NCBI RefSeq assembly: GCF_028309625.1
Contig: NZ_JAQMHR010000001.1
Span: 310,001 to 374,000, forward strand
Direction of reading: 5' to 3'
Origin: Trichococcus sp. K1Tr
GTDB lineage: Bacteria; Bacillota; Bacilli; Lactobacillales; Aerococcaceae
Length of the DNA: 64,000 nucleotides
In this document: positions 39,239 to 49,190 of the stretch, one piece after another
How positions within the stretch are numbered: position 1 is the first letter of the stretch
Layout: each line of letters opens with the position of its first letter
Position numbers and translations under genes: made by a program
Notes under the pieces: model-generated
The model's database searches: none
What the model was told of the DNA's origin: nothing
What the model saw: the letters and a program-made list of their open reading frames with translations, nothing else

Positions 39239-41986
39239 TTATTTTTTCAGAAATTCTTGAATTTCCACATTTATTTTTGCTTGATCGGCTACTTTTATCC
39301 CTACGCCCTCCGGAAGCATCTGTTGCATCCGTTTGGAATAAGTGCTTTTGATCAATCTGTCGTCCAGGCAAATGACGACACCTTTCGTATTTCTGGAGCG
39401 GACGAGCCTGCCTACCCCCTGTTTCAGGCGAATCATCGCTCGCGGAAGAAACTCTTCATAGAATGCCTTCTTGCCTTTATCCTGGTGAAAAGCTTGGAAG
39501 GCGGCATTTTCCGGACGATGCGGCGGGTCGAAAGGCAGCCTGGTGATCACCAGGATTTCAACGGCTTGATCGGAAAAGTCGATGCCTTCCCAGTAAGAAG
39601 CAGAGCCAAGCAAAATCGCAGCCTCGGCTGACATGAAACGATTGTGCATCCTTCTCCGGCTGCCCGAGAAACCTTGAGCGAGTATTTCCGTTCCCGGGAA
39701 TCCGGAAGAGACAGCATTTTTGAGCTGGTTATGGACTTCCTCCAGCAAGCGGTTGGATGTGAACAGAACCAAAGCTTTGCCTTGTTGCGGGAGTACGATT
39801 TCCTGTAGCGTCGAAACAATCTGTCTGGCTGCTTGTTTTTCATCCAATGAGGTGATGGCAGTAATGTCTGTCGGAAGGAAGACCCGCAAGCGTTCGCTCA
39901 ACTTGTAGGGTGAAGCAAAATACGCTTCCTGCAATTCGGCTTCGCCGATTTTGTTTTTGAAATAGTCGAGCGAGCCATCCACCCGGAGCGTCGAACTCAA
40001 ATAAACGGTTCTGTTGAATCGCTCTTTTATTTTGGAATGGATTTCTTCCGAAAAGTCGATCTGGTTGATTTCAATCGCCAACGAAAGCAGGTCATTATCC
40101 CACGTGTAGTGCAGCACATGATACGTGCCTGCGCGCTCTTCAGAAAAATAGTGCAGGTTGATTTGGACCGCATCCAAGTCATCCAGCAGCGCCTTTGCGC
40201 GCGGACCCATAACCGGATCATTCCTCAATCCGGCTTTATCCAGGCAACGCATGGCGGCAAGCCTAGTCTCCTGTATGTATTGGAACATTTTCTTGAAGAT
40301 TTTCTTCAGGCCGTTTTCAACCAGAAAATTCTCATCAAGAAAAACTTCACCCTTTTCCCCCACCTCATGGATTAGGGAACGCATCAATACTTCTTCTGAA
40401 TGGGCACATTCCTGCTGCAATTGATCGATTGCGAATTCGAGGTTGAACAAATCATAGTCCAAGGAATCGCCATTCGGATCCTTCTCTATCGCCTCGCGAT
40501 AATCACGCAGGAAGTAGCCGAAGCGCTTCAATCGCCGTTTCAGGATGGATAGGGCCACACTTTTCTTGTGCGCTTCCTGATAGACGCGCGGGAACTGATG
40601 CGCCTCATCGAGGATCAGGTTTATGGATTCGCAATGCTCAAAAATAGCCAAATCATCGAGGTGATGACTCAAAAAGGAATGGTTCGTGACGATCAGACTG
40701 GATTGTTCCGCTTTCTTGTTGTTGAAGGCAAAGAAATCATCGTCTGCCCACTTCCCTTTCAACGGGGGCTCGTGGCTTTCGAAGGTCAGCTTTTCCCAGA
40801 GGAAATCAAAGTTCTGCGCCTGGCTCAATTCGCTGATATCACCGGTTTCTGTCTCGGTCAACCAGACATAGATGCTCATCATGATCAAGGATTCTTTTTT
40901 GGTGAGGGCTTCCAGGGTCAATGCGGCCAACTTCTCCAGATGGACAATGTTCGTCTTCCCTTTCAATGAGCTTACCTGCAGCTCGAACGGCAGCATTTTG
41001 CGCAACCGGGTCATCTCGTTGTCCATGATCTGTTCCTGCAAAAGGAGCGTGGAGGTGCTGATAAGGACTTTGTTTGCGGGCGTTGCCTGATAAGCGGCAG
41101 GCAACAGATAGGCCAAAGTCTTCCCGATGCCCGGCGCAGCCTCGATTGCCAGATTTTGGGAAGTTTCGGCTTGGTGGAAGTCAAAAAGCGATTGCATCAT
41201 CTCGATCTGCTCCGAACGGATTTCCAAACCGTGATTGCCCATCAGGCTTTTGGCCACTTCCGAGAAGTCGGAAATTTCTTTCTCCCTGTAAGCAGTCTGC
41301 TCCAAGCGTATGTCCTTTTCCTTCAGCGCCAACCCATTTTTGACGTAGATTTTCTGCGGAAGGGGCGAGCGCATCTCTTTGGCGGTCTCATAGCTTTCAT
41401 AGAAAAAGGAATCGTTGTCCACTTGACAGTGCGCCGACAAGAAATTCAATTTTTCCAGCGTGACCAACGGCAAGTTGTTGGCCTTCTCCTTCAATTGGAG
41501 GAAAAGTTCCGCAGTTGCATGCGCATCGCTTGCGGCATCATGGGCACTGTCATGCGTCAGAACGAAGTGGCTTGATAAATCGCCCAACCGATAACTGGAT
41601 AAGGTCGGATACAGGATTTTCGTCAACTCCACCGTGTCCATCGCGCGCAGCGAAAGCGGCGGCATGCCGACTACATGAAAGGAATTGTCCAAAAAATGGT
41701 AATCGAAATGCACGTTATGCGCCACAAAAATGCAGCCTTCCAGCGTGTTATAGATGAAATCGCAGACGTCCTCAAAATAGGGCGCCTCCTTGACGTCCTT
41801 ATTCCTGATTCCTGTCAACTTCTCGATGACATCCGGTATTTTCCTGCCTGGATTGATGGTTATATTGATTTCCTGAACTATTTTGCCGGCCTGAAGCAAG
41901 GTACACCCGAATTGAATGATCCGATCCCCTCGCTTGAAGCTGGATCCCGTTGTCTCAAGATCGACAATGGCATAGGTTTTCTTCAT
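39239..41986 (-). CDS. dinG: DinG family exonuclease-helicase
   Basis: A 915-residue fusion of a DnaQ-type DEDDh 3'-5' exonuclease (residues 1-170: IVDLETTG, AHNVHFDYHFL, HDAASDAHATAEL) and an XPD/DinG-type superfamily 2 helicase. The helicase part has Walker A APGIGKTLAYLLP, DEAH box LDEAHQFPR and motif VI QGVGRLVRS. The four cysteines of the Fe-S cluster of E. coli DinG are not apparent, as in other Firmicutes. GGAG precedes the ATG. It is upstream of ypmB-aspB-asnS, the B. subtilis order. A role in DNA repair is inferred. Confidence 0.94.
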   Translation of the reverse strand: MKKTYAIVDLETTGSSFKRGDRIIQFGCTLLQAGKIVQEINITINPGRKIPDVIEKLTGIRNKDVKEAPYFEDVCDFIYNTLEGCIFVAHNVHFDYHFLDNSFHVVGMPPLSLRAMDTVELTKILYPTLSSYRLGDLSSHFVLTHDSAHDAASDAHATAELFLQLKEKANNLPLVTLEKLNFLSAHCQVDNDSFFYESYETAKEMRSPLPQKIYVKNGLALKEKDIRLEQTAYREKEISDFSEVAKSLMGNHGLEIRSEQIEMMQSLFDFHQAETSQNLAIEAAPGIGKTLAYLLPAAYQATPANKVLISTSTLLLQEQIMDNEMTRLRKMLPFELQVSSLKGKTNIVHLEKLAALTLEALTKKESLIMMSIYVWLTETETGDISELSQAQNFDFLWEKLTFESHEPPLKGKWADDDFFAFNNKKAEQSSLIVTNHSFLSHHLDDLAIFEHCESINLILDEAHQFPRVYQEAHKKSVALSILKRRLKRFGYFLRDYREAIEKDPNGDSLDYDLFNLEFAIDQLQQECAHSEEVLMRSLIHEVGEKGEVFLDENFLVENGLKKIFKKMFQYIQETRLAAMRCLDKAGLRNDPVMGPRAKALLDDLDAVQINLHYFSEERAGTYHVLHYTWDNDLLSLAIEINQIDFSEEIHSKIKERFNRTVYLSSTLRVDGSLDYFKNKIGEAELQEAYFASPYKLSERLRVFLPTDITAITSLDEKQAARQIVSTLQEIVLPQQGKALVLFTSNRLLEEVHNQLKNAVSSGFPGTEILAQGFSGSRRRMHNRFMSAEAAILLGSASYWEGIDFSDQAVEILVITRLPFDPPHRPENAAFQAFHQDKGKKAFYEEFLPRAMIRLKQGVGRLVRSRNTKGVVICLDDRLIKSTYSKRMQQMLPEGVGIKVADQAKINVEIQEFLKK

Positions 41987-42005
41987 AAAAACAATCTCCT
42001 AAATA

Positions 42006-42084
42006 AACAGAAGCTTCTCCTGTTCCGGTATTTCTTTCTGCAAGACTTTCCCTGAAAATATCTCATAAAAACAGGAGCCTCTCC
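42006..42084. repeat. Paired imperfect direct repeat upstream of dinG
   Basis: AACAGAAGCTTCTCC (42006-42020) and AACAGGAGCCTCTCC (42070-42084) differ at two positions that are partners in a small dyad (AGAAGCTTCT versus GGAGCCTCTCC), so both copies can form a hairpin. Meaning unknown. Confidence 0.5.
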
Positions 42085-42210
42085 GATCAAACTGTGCATT
42101 GTGTGCAGCTGAACTCATTATATCCTATGTCGTGGCTATTGTTACCGTAAAATCGATAATAATCGGATTTTTTTGATGGCTTGGAGGGATAGGTCGCCTA
42201 CCCGGCATCA

Positions 42211-42251
42211 CAAAAATGGACCCTCGCTTTATCAGCAAGGGCCCATTTTTT
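42211..42251 (-). terminator. Terminator after the unidentified 158-aa gene
   Basis: In minus-strand RNA TGGGCCCTTGCT pairs with AGCGAGGGTCCA using two G-U pairs, flanked by A and T runs. Confidence 0.85.
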
Positions 42252-42259
42252 AAGATCCA

Positions 42260-42736
42260 TTAAACGATGTCAGGATAAATATCCTTCACATTTTTATCCG
42301 GATCGATTACGATATATAATTTGTTTTCGGATGAAACGAATGAAGATTGATGTTCATTGTCGAATCCATCGGTATCCGTAGCTTTATATGGGAAGTAGAT
42401 ACGGTCCACTTCCACAATGACGTCGGATTTTGGGTGATCCTCATCTTGATACAGGATATCCATTTTTTCGATGTCTTGATGGCTCGCAACGCGATCGAAC
42501 ATGCCTTGCTCAAGCCCGCCCAAGTTGATGTCGCTCGTATTGACGTGATCCGCTTCTTGGTTAATTTCGATACGCAAAGATTCGCAAGGGTGGATTTCTT
42601 GGAAATCACTGTTTCCGATTCGGCCGTAGCTCGTTGTGACTTGTTTGATCCATAGATCTCCGATATATTCACGCTTGATCGTCCATGTTTCGCCGTTTCT
42701 AAAAATAAATCTCAAACCTGTCATTACTTTTTTCAT
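42260..42736 (-). CDS. Uncharacterised 158-residue cytoplasmic protein
   Basis: I do not recognise this protein. It starts MKKVMTGLRFIFRNGETWTI and has no signal peptide, membrane segment or cysteine-rich motif. It is acidic (many Asp/Glu) with an alternating pattern suggesting beta-sheet, ends KNVKDIYPDIV, and has a single cysteine in HPCESLRI. The ATG at 42734-42736 has CAGGAG 8 bases upstream and a TG-N-TAAAAT promoter about 45 bases upstream. With its own terminator it is a well-formed single-gene unit, so it is very likely a real gene. Its neighbours dinG and cca suggest no function. Confidence 0.85.
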   Translation of the reverse strand: MKKVMTGLRFIFRNGETWTIKREYIGDLWIKQVTTSYGRIGNSDFQEIHPCESLRIEINQEADHVNTSDINLGGLEQGMFDRVASHQDIEKMDILYQDEDHPKSDVIVEVDRIYFPYKATDTDGFDNEHQSSFVSSENKLYIVIDPDKNVKDIYPDIV

Positions 42737-42777
42737 CGAAATCACTCCTGATATATTTACTTTTTGAATATGTAACT

Positions 42778-42786
42778 ATTTTATCA
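42778..42786 (-). promoter_or_regulatory. Extended -10 promoter of the 158-aa gene
   Basis: Minus strand TGATAAAAT, about 42 bases before the start codon; no clear -35. Confidence 0.45.
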
Positions 42787-42847
42787 TATTTTTTTAAAAG
42801 TAGGTACCAATACACTTCCGATGAGGGAAGAAAAGTAAGCTGAGCTG

Positions 42848-44413
42848 CTACAGACTAGCCATGAATTCATTTGCGTTGACGACTGCCCTTGTGTGCTTCG
42901 CCGATGCGATTTCATGACCTTCCGAATGGACTGAGCACTCAAAGAAATATTTGTTTCCTCTGTGTTCCGTCACCCTGACCGTCACCGTTATTTCTGCGTG
43001 GATGGGAGAGCCTTTTTTATGATGCAGATCGCAGTGTATCCCGACTGTTGTGTCGCCTTCGGAAAGATGCTCCTTAACGATTCCCATGCAGGCATTTTCG
43101 ATCATGGCCAGCAATGCCGGCGTTGCCAGAACCGGCAACGTGCCCGAACCGATTTCGGAAGCCAAATCTTTTTGCCCGACGGTATAAACGGCTGCGAATG
43201 TCTCATCCAAATAAATCATCCTTCTTTTCATAATGAAATCCCGTAGCGCGGGGTGACTATTCTCCAGTTTGTTTGCCAGGACCAGCGTTTTCAATTCTTC
43301 AAATATCTCGCCCACGAAAGGACCGCCACGCTGGATGCCCAGCAAAGACAGCAGTTCTTTTCCGTCCAAGGCCAAGTCTTTCAGCGTATGGATCGGCATG
43401 GACTCATTCAATTCGATCAAATTTTCGCTCTGGTTCGGCAAACCGAATCCTTCGATGATGGCTTCTATCTGCATGGCGATTTCGATCCCTGTTTCGAACA
43501 GGAGTGGATAGTCCCAGAATTGCTGCAGGCGTTTGTTGAGTGCCTGCACGCCTATGCGTATATCCATGATTTCCTTGCGGGAACACTTCCATTGGCGCAA
43601 AAATGGCTCGATCGCTTCGTCCTTCAGATCAAGGAAATGGATCAATACAGTCCAGGCGATCGTCGTCCCTTTGAATTGCAGCGGAAACAGGGCCAAGTCG
43701 ATCAATGCCTTTTCCCGATTTTGGAAGCCGGGACACATCTGGAATAAACGTGTTTCGACAAAAAATTTGATTCCGCCCTTGCGGTTCCTACCGATCAGAA
43801 GCTTGTTCCACTCTTCGCGCACGCGCTCTACCGCGATTTTTGAAAGGAGCGGATGGTACTCAATGATGGCTTCCTTCGTCGCTTGTTCGATTTCAAAATC
43901 CAACTGACTGACAAACCTGGCTGCGCGCATCATGCGCAAGGCGTCTTCCCTGAAGCGTTCTTCCGGATTGCCGACTGCCCGAATCAATTTGTTCGCCAAG
44001 TCCTCCTGCCCGTTGAAGTAATCTTTGATGTTCCCGTTGCGGTCGATCGCAATCGCATTGATCGTAAAGTCGCGCCTTTTCAGGTCGTCCTGCAGACTGC
44101 GCACATACTGGACTTTCTCTGGCCTGCGGAACTTCTCATACTTTGATTCTGTCCGAAAAGTTGTTATTTCGTATGTCTCACGCTCATGTAAAACCATCAC
44201 CGTTCCATGTTGGATGCCTACATCAAAAGTGATCGGGAATATCCGCTGAATTTCTTCAGGCATGGCGCTCGATGCGATGTCGACATCCGAAATATCCAGA
44301 TGCAGCAGCGTATCGCGCACACTTCCCCCAACAAAGTAGGCTTCATATCCAGCCCGTTCGATGGCTTCGATGATCGGTATCGCTTTTTGAAATTCCGGTG
44401 CGTTTATGATCAT
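42848..44413 (-). CDS. cca: CCA-adding tRNA nucleotidyltransferase fused to an FlK-type hotdog thioesterase
   Basis: The first 398 residues are a full-length CCA-adding enzyme: FVGGSVRD (nucleotidyltransferase helix turn, 27-34), metal ligands D43/D45 in [19 protein letters not shown] and [14 protein letters not shown], then the tail domains. It adds CCA to tRNA 3' ends. The frame then continues without a stop into about 123 residues resembling fluoroacetyl-CoA thioesterase-like hotdog proteins: [20 protein letters not shown] ... [10 protein letters not shown]. The FlK triad Thr-x7-Glu-x25-His is matched by T431, E439 and H465. A purine-rich AAGAAGG at 43220-43226 and an in-frame TTG at 43208-43210 could start the second domain separately. 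The first ATG overlaps the dapB stop by 4 bases. The CCA assignment is certain; the thioesterase domain is likely, and its substrate is unknown. Confidence 0.92.
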   Translation of the reverse strand: MIINAPEFQKAIPIIEAIERAGYEAYFVGGSVRDTLLHLDISDVDIASSAMPEEIQRIFPITFDVGIQHGTVMVLHERETYEITTFRTESKYEKFRRPEKVQYVRSLQDDLKRRDFTINAIAIDRNGNIKDYFNGQEDLANKLIRAVGNPEERFREDALRMMRAARFVSQLDFEIEQATKEAIIEYHPLLSKIAVERVREEWNKLLIGRNRKGGIKFFVETRLFQMCPGFQNREKALIDLALFPLQFKGTTIAWTVLIHFLDLKDEAIEPFLRQWKCSRKEIMDIRIGVQALNKRLQQFWDYPLLFETGIEIAMQIEAIIEGFGLPNQSENLIELNESMPIHTLKDLALDGKELLSLLGIQRGGPFVGEIFEELKTLVLANKLENSHPALRDFIMKRRMIYLDETFAAVYTVGQKDLASEIGSGTLPVLATPALLAMIENACMGIVKEHLSEGDTTVGIHCDLHHKKGSPIHAEITVTVRVTEHRGNKYFFECSVHSEGHEIASAKHTRAVVNANEFMASL

Positions 44414-45198
44414 AGGAAGTTTTCCAATCCATAGATCAGACGATCGATTTCCATTACTTTTCTGCAGGAAAGGGCTACACCGTTCATGAAAGAGTCGCGG
44501 TCATATGAGTCGTGGCGGATGATCAACCCTTCCCCGGCACTGCCGAATTGCACTTGCTGGTGCGCGACCAGGCCAGGCAGGCGGACACTGTGGATTTTCA
44601 TGCCGTGGTAATCTGCCCCTCTTGCGCCTTCGATCAATTCTTTCTCTTCCGGATGCCCTTGTGGATGGTCGCCTCTGACTTCGTAAATCAATTCGGCTGT
44701 TTTGATGGCTGTGCCGCTTGGCGCATCCAATTTGTTCTCATGATGCAATTCCATGATTTCCACATCCGGGAAATATTTCGCTGCTTTTGCTGCGAATTCC
44801 ATCATCAATACGGCACCGATCGCAAAATTCGGGGCAATCAAGCCGCCCAGACCCAGCTCTTTAGAGTAGTTGGTCAATTCTTCAAGTTGCTCGCTGGAAA
44901 AGCCGGTCGTGCCGATTACGGGGCGCATGCCGTTTTCAAGCGCGAAACGCGTGTTGTCATAGGCTGCATCCGGTCTTGAGAAATCGATCCAAACATCCGC
45001 GTCAACTTCCTTGACGAGCGTCGCTTTGTCGCTGAACACTTTCACAAGATGGCCGGCGTATTGCGGCAATTCATCCAGCTGTTTCTCTGTCGCGAAAGGA
45101 TCGTATACAGCCGCCAAAATAAAGTCTTCCTGACGCAAGACCATATTTGTGCAGGCAGTCCCCATTTTACCTTTAAATCCCGAAACTACTATTTTCAT
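44410..45198 (-). CDS. dapB: 4-hydroxy-tetrahydrodipicolinate reductase
   Basis: NAD(P)H-dependent step of lysine/diaminopimelate synthesis. The 262-residue protein has the dinucleotide motif [16 protein letters not shown], the catalytic [19 protein letters not shown] and the C-terminal dimer region. The ATG at 45196-45198 is chosen because the protein then begins [13 protein letters not shown] with GGAAGGGAA upstream; the longer open frame has no homology. It overlaps the cca fusion gene by 4 bases and follows ypiB by about 64 bases. Confidence 0.97.
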   Translation of the reverse strand: MKIVVSGFKGKMGTACTNMVLRQEDFILAAVYDPFATEKQLDELPQYAGHLVKVFSDKATLVKEVDADVWIDFSRPDAAYDNTRFALENGMRPVIGTTGFSSEQLEELTNYSKELGLGGLIAPNFAIGAVLMMEFAAKAAKYFPDVEIMELHHENKLDAPSGTAIKTAELIYEVRGDHPQGHPEEKELIEGARGADYHGMKIHSVRLPGLVAHQQVQFGSAGEGLIIRHDSYDRDSFMNGVALSCRKVMEIDRLIYGLENFL

Positions 45199-45261
45199 TC
45201 TACACGTTCCCTTCCGTTTAACGCCGCTGGCACGCATGTTCCGCACCCTATCCGCGTTTTA

Positions 45262-45813
45262 TCAGATCATATTTTTTTCTTCCAACTCTTTTAATTCTTT
45301 CGTGAACTTCCTGAAGCTGGTTTCATCATATTGGATCAGCGCGATATCGATCTGTTTTTTCAAATAATGGATGCGATCCTTCACCGCCAACTTTTCCAAT
45401 GATTTTTCTACGATTTCTTCCAGATCCTTATCGAAAATTTCGGAGTCTTGGAGGTACGGATTGTCCTCCAGAACACCAAAAAACGAAAGGACTTGGTAGG
45501 ATTGATCAAAGAACAACTCCAGATAAAAATCCTCTTTCCAATTCAAGCGCAGATCATGGAATGCCTGCTCCGGATCTTCGAATGTCTTCCCGTCTTTATA
45601 GTACATGAAGGCATCTTTCGGATTTCCGACTACGGCAAACCCCATTCCTCTGTTCGTTGTATGGACTTCCTCAATCAGATGGATATTCTTCAACAAAATC
45701 TCATGATTGAGCAGATAATTGAGTATCCAAAGGGACTCTCTGCGCTTCAATTGATAATTCTGAATAAACCAAGAAATAAAATTTTTTTTCTCCTCCAAAG
45801 TAGGATTCATCAT
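45262..45813 (-). CDS. UPF0302 (YpiB family) protein
   Basis: A 183-residue cytoplasmic protein of the YpiB family, function unknown. It begins MMNPTLEEKKNFISWFIQNY, includes the family stretch RRESLWILNYLL and RGMGFAV, and ends in a basic/acidic helical region (KELKELEEKN). The ATG at 45811-45813 lies 7 bases after AGGAGG; the longer open frame extends into the ypiA end and is rejected. It directly follows the TPR gene ypiA, as in B. subtilis. Confidence 0.88.
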   Translation of the reverse strand: MMNPTLEEKKNFISWFIQNYQLKRRESLWILNYLLNHEILLKNIHLIEEVHTTNRGMGFAVVGNPKDAFMYYKDGKTFEDPEQAFHDLRLNWKEDFYLELFFDQSYQVLSFFGVLEDNPYLQDSEIFDKDLEEIVEKSLEKLAVKDRIHYLKKQIDIALIQYDETSFRKFTKELKELEEKNMI

Positions 45814-45844
45814 TTTAAAACCTCCTATCCGATGGGATGGTGAC

Positions 45845-47128
45845 TTATTGATCTGTATCGTGCAGATCATCATGGAGTTGAAGCAACTCAGTGTTGGCCG
45901 GATAAAGAGCCAATCCTTGGTGGATGACCTCACTCAATTTTTCCCAATTGCCTTCTTCTCTCAAGAATGCTGCATATTCCAGTAAAAACGACTCATTATC
46001 GGCAAAATGCGGATAAGCCGCCATGTATTCTTTGTTTGCCGAGTCAAAGTCCTCCAAGGCATTATGGCTGGCTGCCAGCAACCAATTGTATTGCGGATCG
46101 TTGTCTTCCTGCTCTGCCCGGTCTGCAATCAAAGCAATCAATTCCTCGAACCTTTCTTGTTTCAGCAACAAGTTGCCCAGGGCCAAATGGATGCTGGCAA
46201 GATCCGGTTCAAGCGCTGCGGCTTCGCGCAAATTACGTTCCGCATCCTGCTCCCTGTTCAGTTTCAATTGCAGTTTGGCCGCTGTCGTATAAAATTCATG
46301 CTGGTAAGGATTCCGCAGGATGGCCTGCTCCATCACCGCAAGCGCTTCTTCCAACTCCAATTCAGCCTCAAGTGCATTCGCCAAATACAGATATGCGCTC
46401 AGGTAAGCATTGTCCGCTTCGAGTAATTTATTAAAAATGGTGATGGCGCGCGCATATTCCTTAAGTTGGAAATAGGTGAAGCCGAGTTGGAAATAACTGT
46501 CCGGGAAATGTTCATCGGCCGGAATTTTTTCCAGATACTGCAGGGCTGTCTCGAACGCACCGATGGCATTGTGACAGTCGCCCAGGAAAAAATTCAGCTG
46601 CGTTGCGGATGCGATTTCGCCGTTTCCGTATGAAAGTTCTTCATAGATTGGGATCGCCTTCTTGTACTCCCCGATCGAATGGTAAAGCTGCGCCAACGCA
46701 TAATCCAGGATGGGTTCATCCGGCAACAGCGCCATTGCTTCAAAAATTTTCTTTTCGCTGACTTCGTACAGTCCCTGCACTTGATAAGCATCAGCCATCG
46801 TCAATAAAGCCTGAGGATACACGTCACTTTCTTTATCGATCGTTAGGAGGATATCCAAAGCTTGATCGTAATCGTCTTCGTCGATGGCGATTTCTGCCAA
46901 GGCGATATTCCACTCCTGTATATGCGGGGCAAGGTAATTCAATGCTCCATATGCCTCTTTTGCTTCACTCAAGAAGCCCAAGGCATGCATCGTTTCTGCC
47001 AATTCGGCCAAATCAGCGCTGTTGTTCTCCAGGACGGATTGCTCAACTGATTGTTTGAACAGTTGGACAGCCGCATCCAAATCATTCTTTTGAATGGCTT
47101 CTATCATTGCATGTGCTTCATTATTCAT
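45845..47128 (-). CDS. TPR repeat protein (YpiA-like)
   Basis: A 427-residue soluble protein made almost entirely of tetratricopeptide repeats (for example LADAYQVQGLYEVSEKKIFEAM, seen as A/G-Y-A patterns every 34 residues), with no signal peptide. Such proteins scaffold protein-protein contacts; the partner is unknown. Length and position next to ypiB match B. subtilis YpiA. The ATG has AAGGAG upstream and a TG-N-TAAAAT promoter lies about 55 bases before it. Confidence 0.85.
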   Translation of the reverse strand: MNNEAHAMIEAIQKNDLDAAVQLFKQSVEQSVLENNSADLAELAETMHALGFLSEAKEAYGALNYLAPHIQEWNIALAEIAIDEDDYDQALDILLTIDKESDVYPQALLTMADAYQVQGLYEVSEKKIFEAMALLPDEPILDYALAQLYHSIGEYKKAIPIYEELSYGNGEIASATQLNFFLGDCHNAIGAFETALQYLEKIPADEHFPDSYFQLGFTYFQLKEYARAITIFNKLLEADNAYLSAYLYLANALEAELELEEALAVMEQAILRNPYQHEFYTTAAKLQLKLNREQDAERNLREAAALEPDLASIHLALGNLLLKQERFEELIALIADRAEQEDNDPQYNWLLAASHNALEDFDSANKEYMAAYPHFADNESFLLEYAAFLREEGNWEKLSEVIHQGLALYPANTELLQLHDDLHDTDQ

Positions 47129-47179
47129 TCGTCTACTGCTCCTTCAAATACACTCTGCTTGCTGGTGCTCTTCCTTTAT

Positions 47180-47188
47180 ATTTTATCA
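47180..47188 (-). promoter_or_regulatory. Extended -10 promoter of ypiA-ypiB-dapB-cca
   Basis: Minus strand TGATAAAAT; -35 weak. Confidence 0.45.
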
Positions 47189-47254
47189 TAAAGTTCAGCA
47201 TCTGTATCTATTTGTTCCTCAGGCTTTTCTCCGTCAAGGACGCACTCATCAATG

Positions 47255-47294
47255 TAAAAAAAAATAAAGCTGAAGCCCCGTAAGGCCCCAACTT
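47255..47294 (-). terminator. Terminator after hup
   Basis: In minus-strand RNA AAGTTGGGGC pairs with GCTTCAGCTT, including G-U pairs, and is followed by TTTATTTTTTTTT. Confidence 0.88.
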
Positions 47295-47306
47295 CATTTT
47301 TACTGA

Positions 47307-47582
47307 TTATTTAACTGCATCTTTCAATGCTTTACCTGGTTTGAATGCAGGGATTTTGCTTGCTTCGATTTGGATTTCTTCCCCAGTTTGAGGATTGCGT
47401 CCTTTACGAGCTGCACGATCACGAACTTCAAAATTACCAAAACCGATGACTTGAACTTTTTCACCGTCTTTTAATGCTTCTTGAATCACTTCAAATAATG
47501 CATCAACGCTTGCTGTAACATCCTTTTTAGTCAAGTTTGTTTTTCCAGCAACTCTTTCGATTAATTCAGCTTTGTTTGCCAT
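47307..47582 (-). CDS. hup: DNA-binding protein HU
   Basis: Small histone-like protein that bends and compacts DNA. The 91-residue sequence is a textbook [22 protein letters not shown] at the N-terminus, then [20 protein letters not shown] and the [13 protein letters not shown]-terminus. The ribosome binding site is strong (AAAGGAGGTGA). It has its own promoter and terminator. Confidence 0.98.
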   Translation of the reverse strand: MANKAELIERVAGKTNLTKKDVTASVDALFEVIQEALKDGEKVQVIGFGNFEVRDRAARKGRNPQTGEEIQIEASKIPAFKPGKALKDAVK

Positions 47583-47721
47583 GTTGTCCTTTCACCTCCT
47601 TTAAAGAAGAAGAATACATGCTTTCTTTGATAACACAACAAAACATGGAATAACTATCTTTGAGTGGTCCAAAAATAGTTCTGAAATACCGCAGTCAAGT
47701 TGAAAAGATATTTCTAATAAA

Positions 47722-47750
47722 GAATATCACACAAACCGTGCTACTGCAAC
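47722..47750 (-). promoter_or_regulatory. Promoter of hup
   Basis: Minus strand TTGCAG (47745-47750), 17-base spacer, TATTCT (47722-47727), with TGA before the -10. It gives a leader of about 130 bases. Confidence 0.6.
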
Positions 47751-47785
47751 GATTATAGTGGATTTAATGCCTTCGGGAAGGTAAT

Positions 47786-49099
47786 TTATTTTTTTTGTCG
47801 GGCAATCAAATGGAATGGTGTCCCTTCGAAATCAAACGAATCCCGAATTCTATTTTCAAGGAAACGCTCATAAGAGAAATGCAGCAATTCCGGGTCGTTG
47901 ACAAAAACAACAAATGTCGGCGGTTTTACGGCCACTTGCGTCATGTAGTATATCTTCAAACGACGGCCTTTGTCGGATGGCGTCGGATTATGCGCGACAG
48001 CATCCATCAGGACATCATTCAACAAGGATGAGGAGATACGACGGTTTTGATTTTCGCTGATTTCCTTGATTTTAGCAGGAATATTGGACAATCGCTGTTT
48101 CGTTACCGCGGAAACATACATGATAGGAGCATAAGAAAGATACTGGAATTCTTTGCGGATTTTGTCCTCGAATTCCTTCATTGTATGATTGTCTTTTTCC
48201 AAGGTGTCCCATTTGTTCACGAGAATGATGATCCCTTTGCCTGCTTCATGCGCATATCCGGCAACCTTTTTGTCCTGCTCTTGGATGCCCTCTTCCGCAT
48301 TCAGCACGACCATAACGATATCCGAACGCTCGATGGCACGGATGGCACGCATGACGCTGTATTTTTCCGTGGATTCGTAGACTTTGCCTTTTTTGCGGAT
48401 TCCGGCTGTATCGATCATCCGGAATTTTGCACCTTCATCATCAACGAACATCGTATCGATAGCATCGCGGGTTGTGCCTGCAATATCCGATACGATTACG
48501 CGTTCTTCTCCCAAAATGGCATTCACCAAGGAAGATTTGCCTACGTTAGGACGGCCGATAAAGCTGAAGTTGATGATGCCTTCTTCTTCCGCATTCTCTT
48601 CTTCTGATGGGAAATTCGCTACAACCGCATCAAGCAGGTCTCCAAGGCCTAAGCCGTGGCTTCCTGAAACAGGATAGGGTTCGCCTAATCCCAGACTGTA
48701 AAAATCGAATATTTCGGCGCGCATTTCCGGATTATCCACTTTGTTTACCGCCAATATGACAGGTTTATCGGATTGGTATAGGATTCTTGCGACGTTTTCA
48801 TCTGCATCCGTCACACCTTCTCTGACGCATGTCAAAAAGATGATGACATCGGCTTCCTCGATCGCCACTTGCGCCTGCAATTTGATTTGGCTCATAAAAG
48901 GCTCATCCGTGATATCGATTCCGCCGGTATCGATGATGTTGAATGTTTTGCCCAACCATTCTCCTTTTGCATAAATTCTGTCGCGTGTGACACCTGAGAC
49001 ATCATCGACTATGGAAATTCTCTCTCCTGCCAGTCTATTGAATATTGTTGATTTTCCTACGTTTGGTCTGCCTACTATGGCTACTACTGGATTTGGCAT
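47786..49099 (-). CDS. der: Ribosome assembly GTPase Der (EngA)
   Basis: Double GTPase for 50S assembly. The 437-residue protein has two G domains ([12 protein letters not shown] then DTGGIDIT and [17 protein letters not shown] then DTAGIRKKG and NKWD) and a C-terminal KH-like domain. A GGAGG ribosome binding site precedes the ATG. It lies between rpsA and hup, the B. subtilis order. Confidence 0.98.
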   Translation of the reverse strand: MPNPVVAIVGRPNVGKSTIFNRLAGERISIVDDVSGVTRDRIYAKGEWLGKTFNIIDTGGIDITDEPFMSQIKLQAQVAIEEADVIIFLTCVREGVTDADENVARILYQSDKPVILAVNKVDNPEMRAEIFDFYSLGLGEPYPVSGSHGLGLGDLLDAVVANFPSEEENAEEEGIINFSFIGRPNVGKSSLVNAILGEERVIVSDIAGTTRDAIDTMFVDDEGAKFRMIDTAGIRKKGKVYESTEKYSVMRAIRAIERSDIVMVVLNAEEGIQEQDKKVAGYAHEAGKGIIILVNKWDTLEKDNHTMKEFEDKIRKEFQYLSYAPIMYVSAVTKQRLSNIPAKIKEISENQNRRISSSLLNDVLMDAVAHNPTPSDKGRRLKIYYMTQVAVKPPTFVVFVNDPELLHFSYERFLENRIRDSFDFEGTPFHLIARQKK

Positions 49100-49190
49100 C
49101 TAACCTCCGCCTTTCTTTTCCTCTACAACACAAAACTTTTTGGGTATTTGCTCACTGTGTATGGTTTTCTCAATGTTTTCGTCCATGTCA

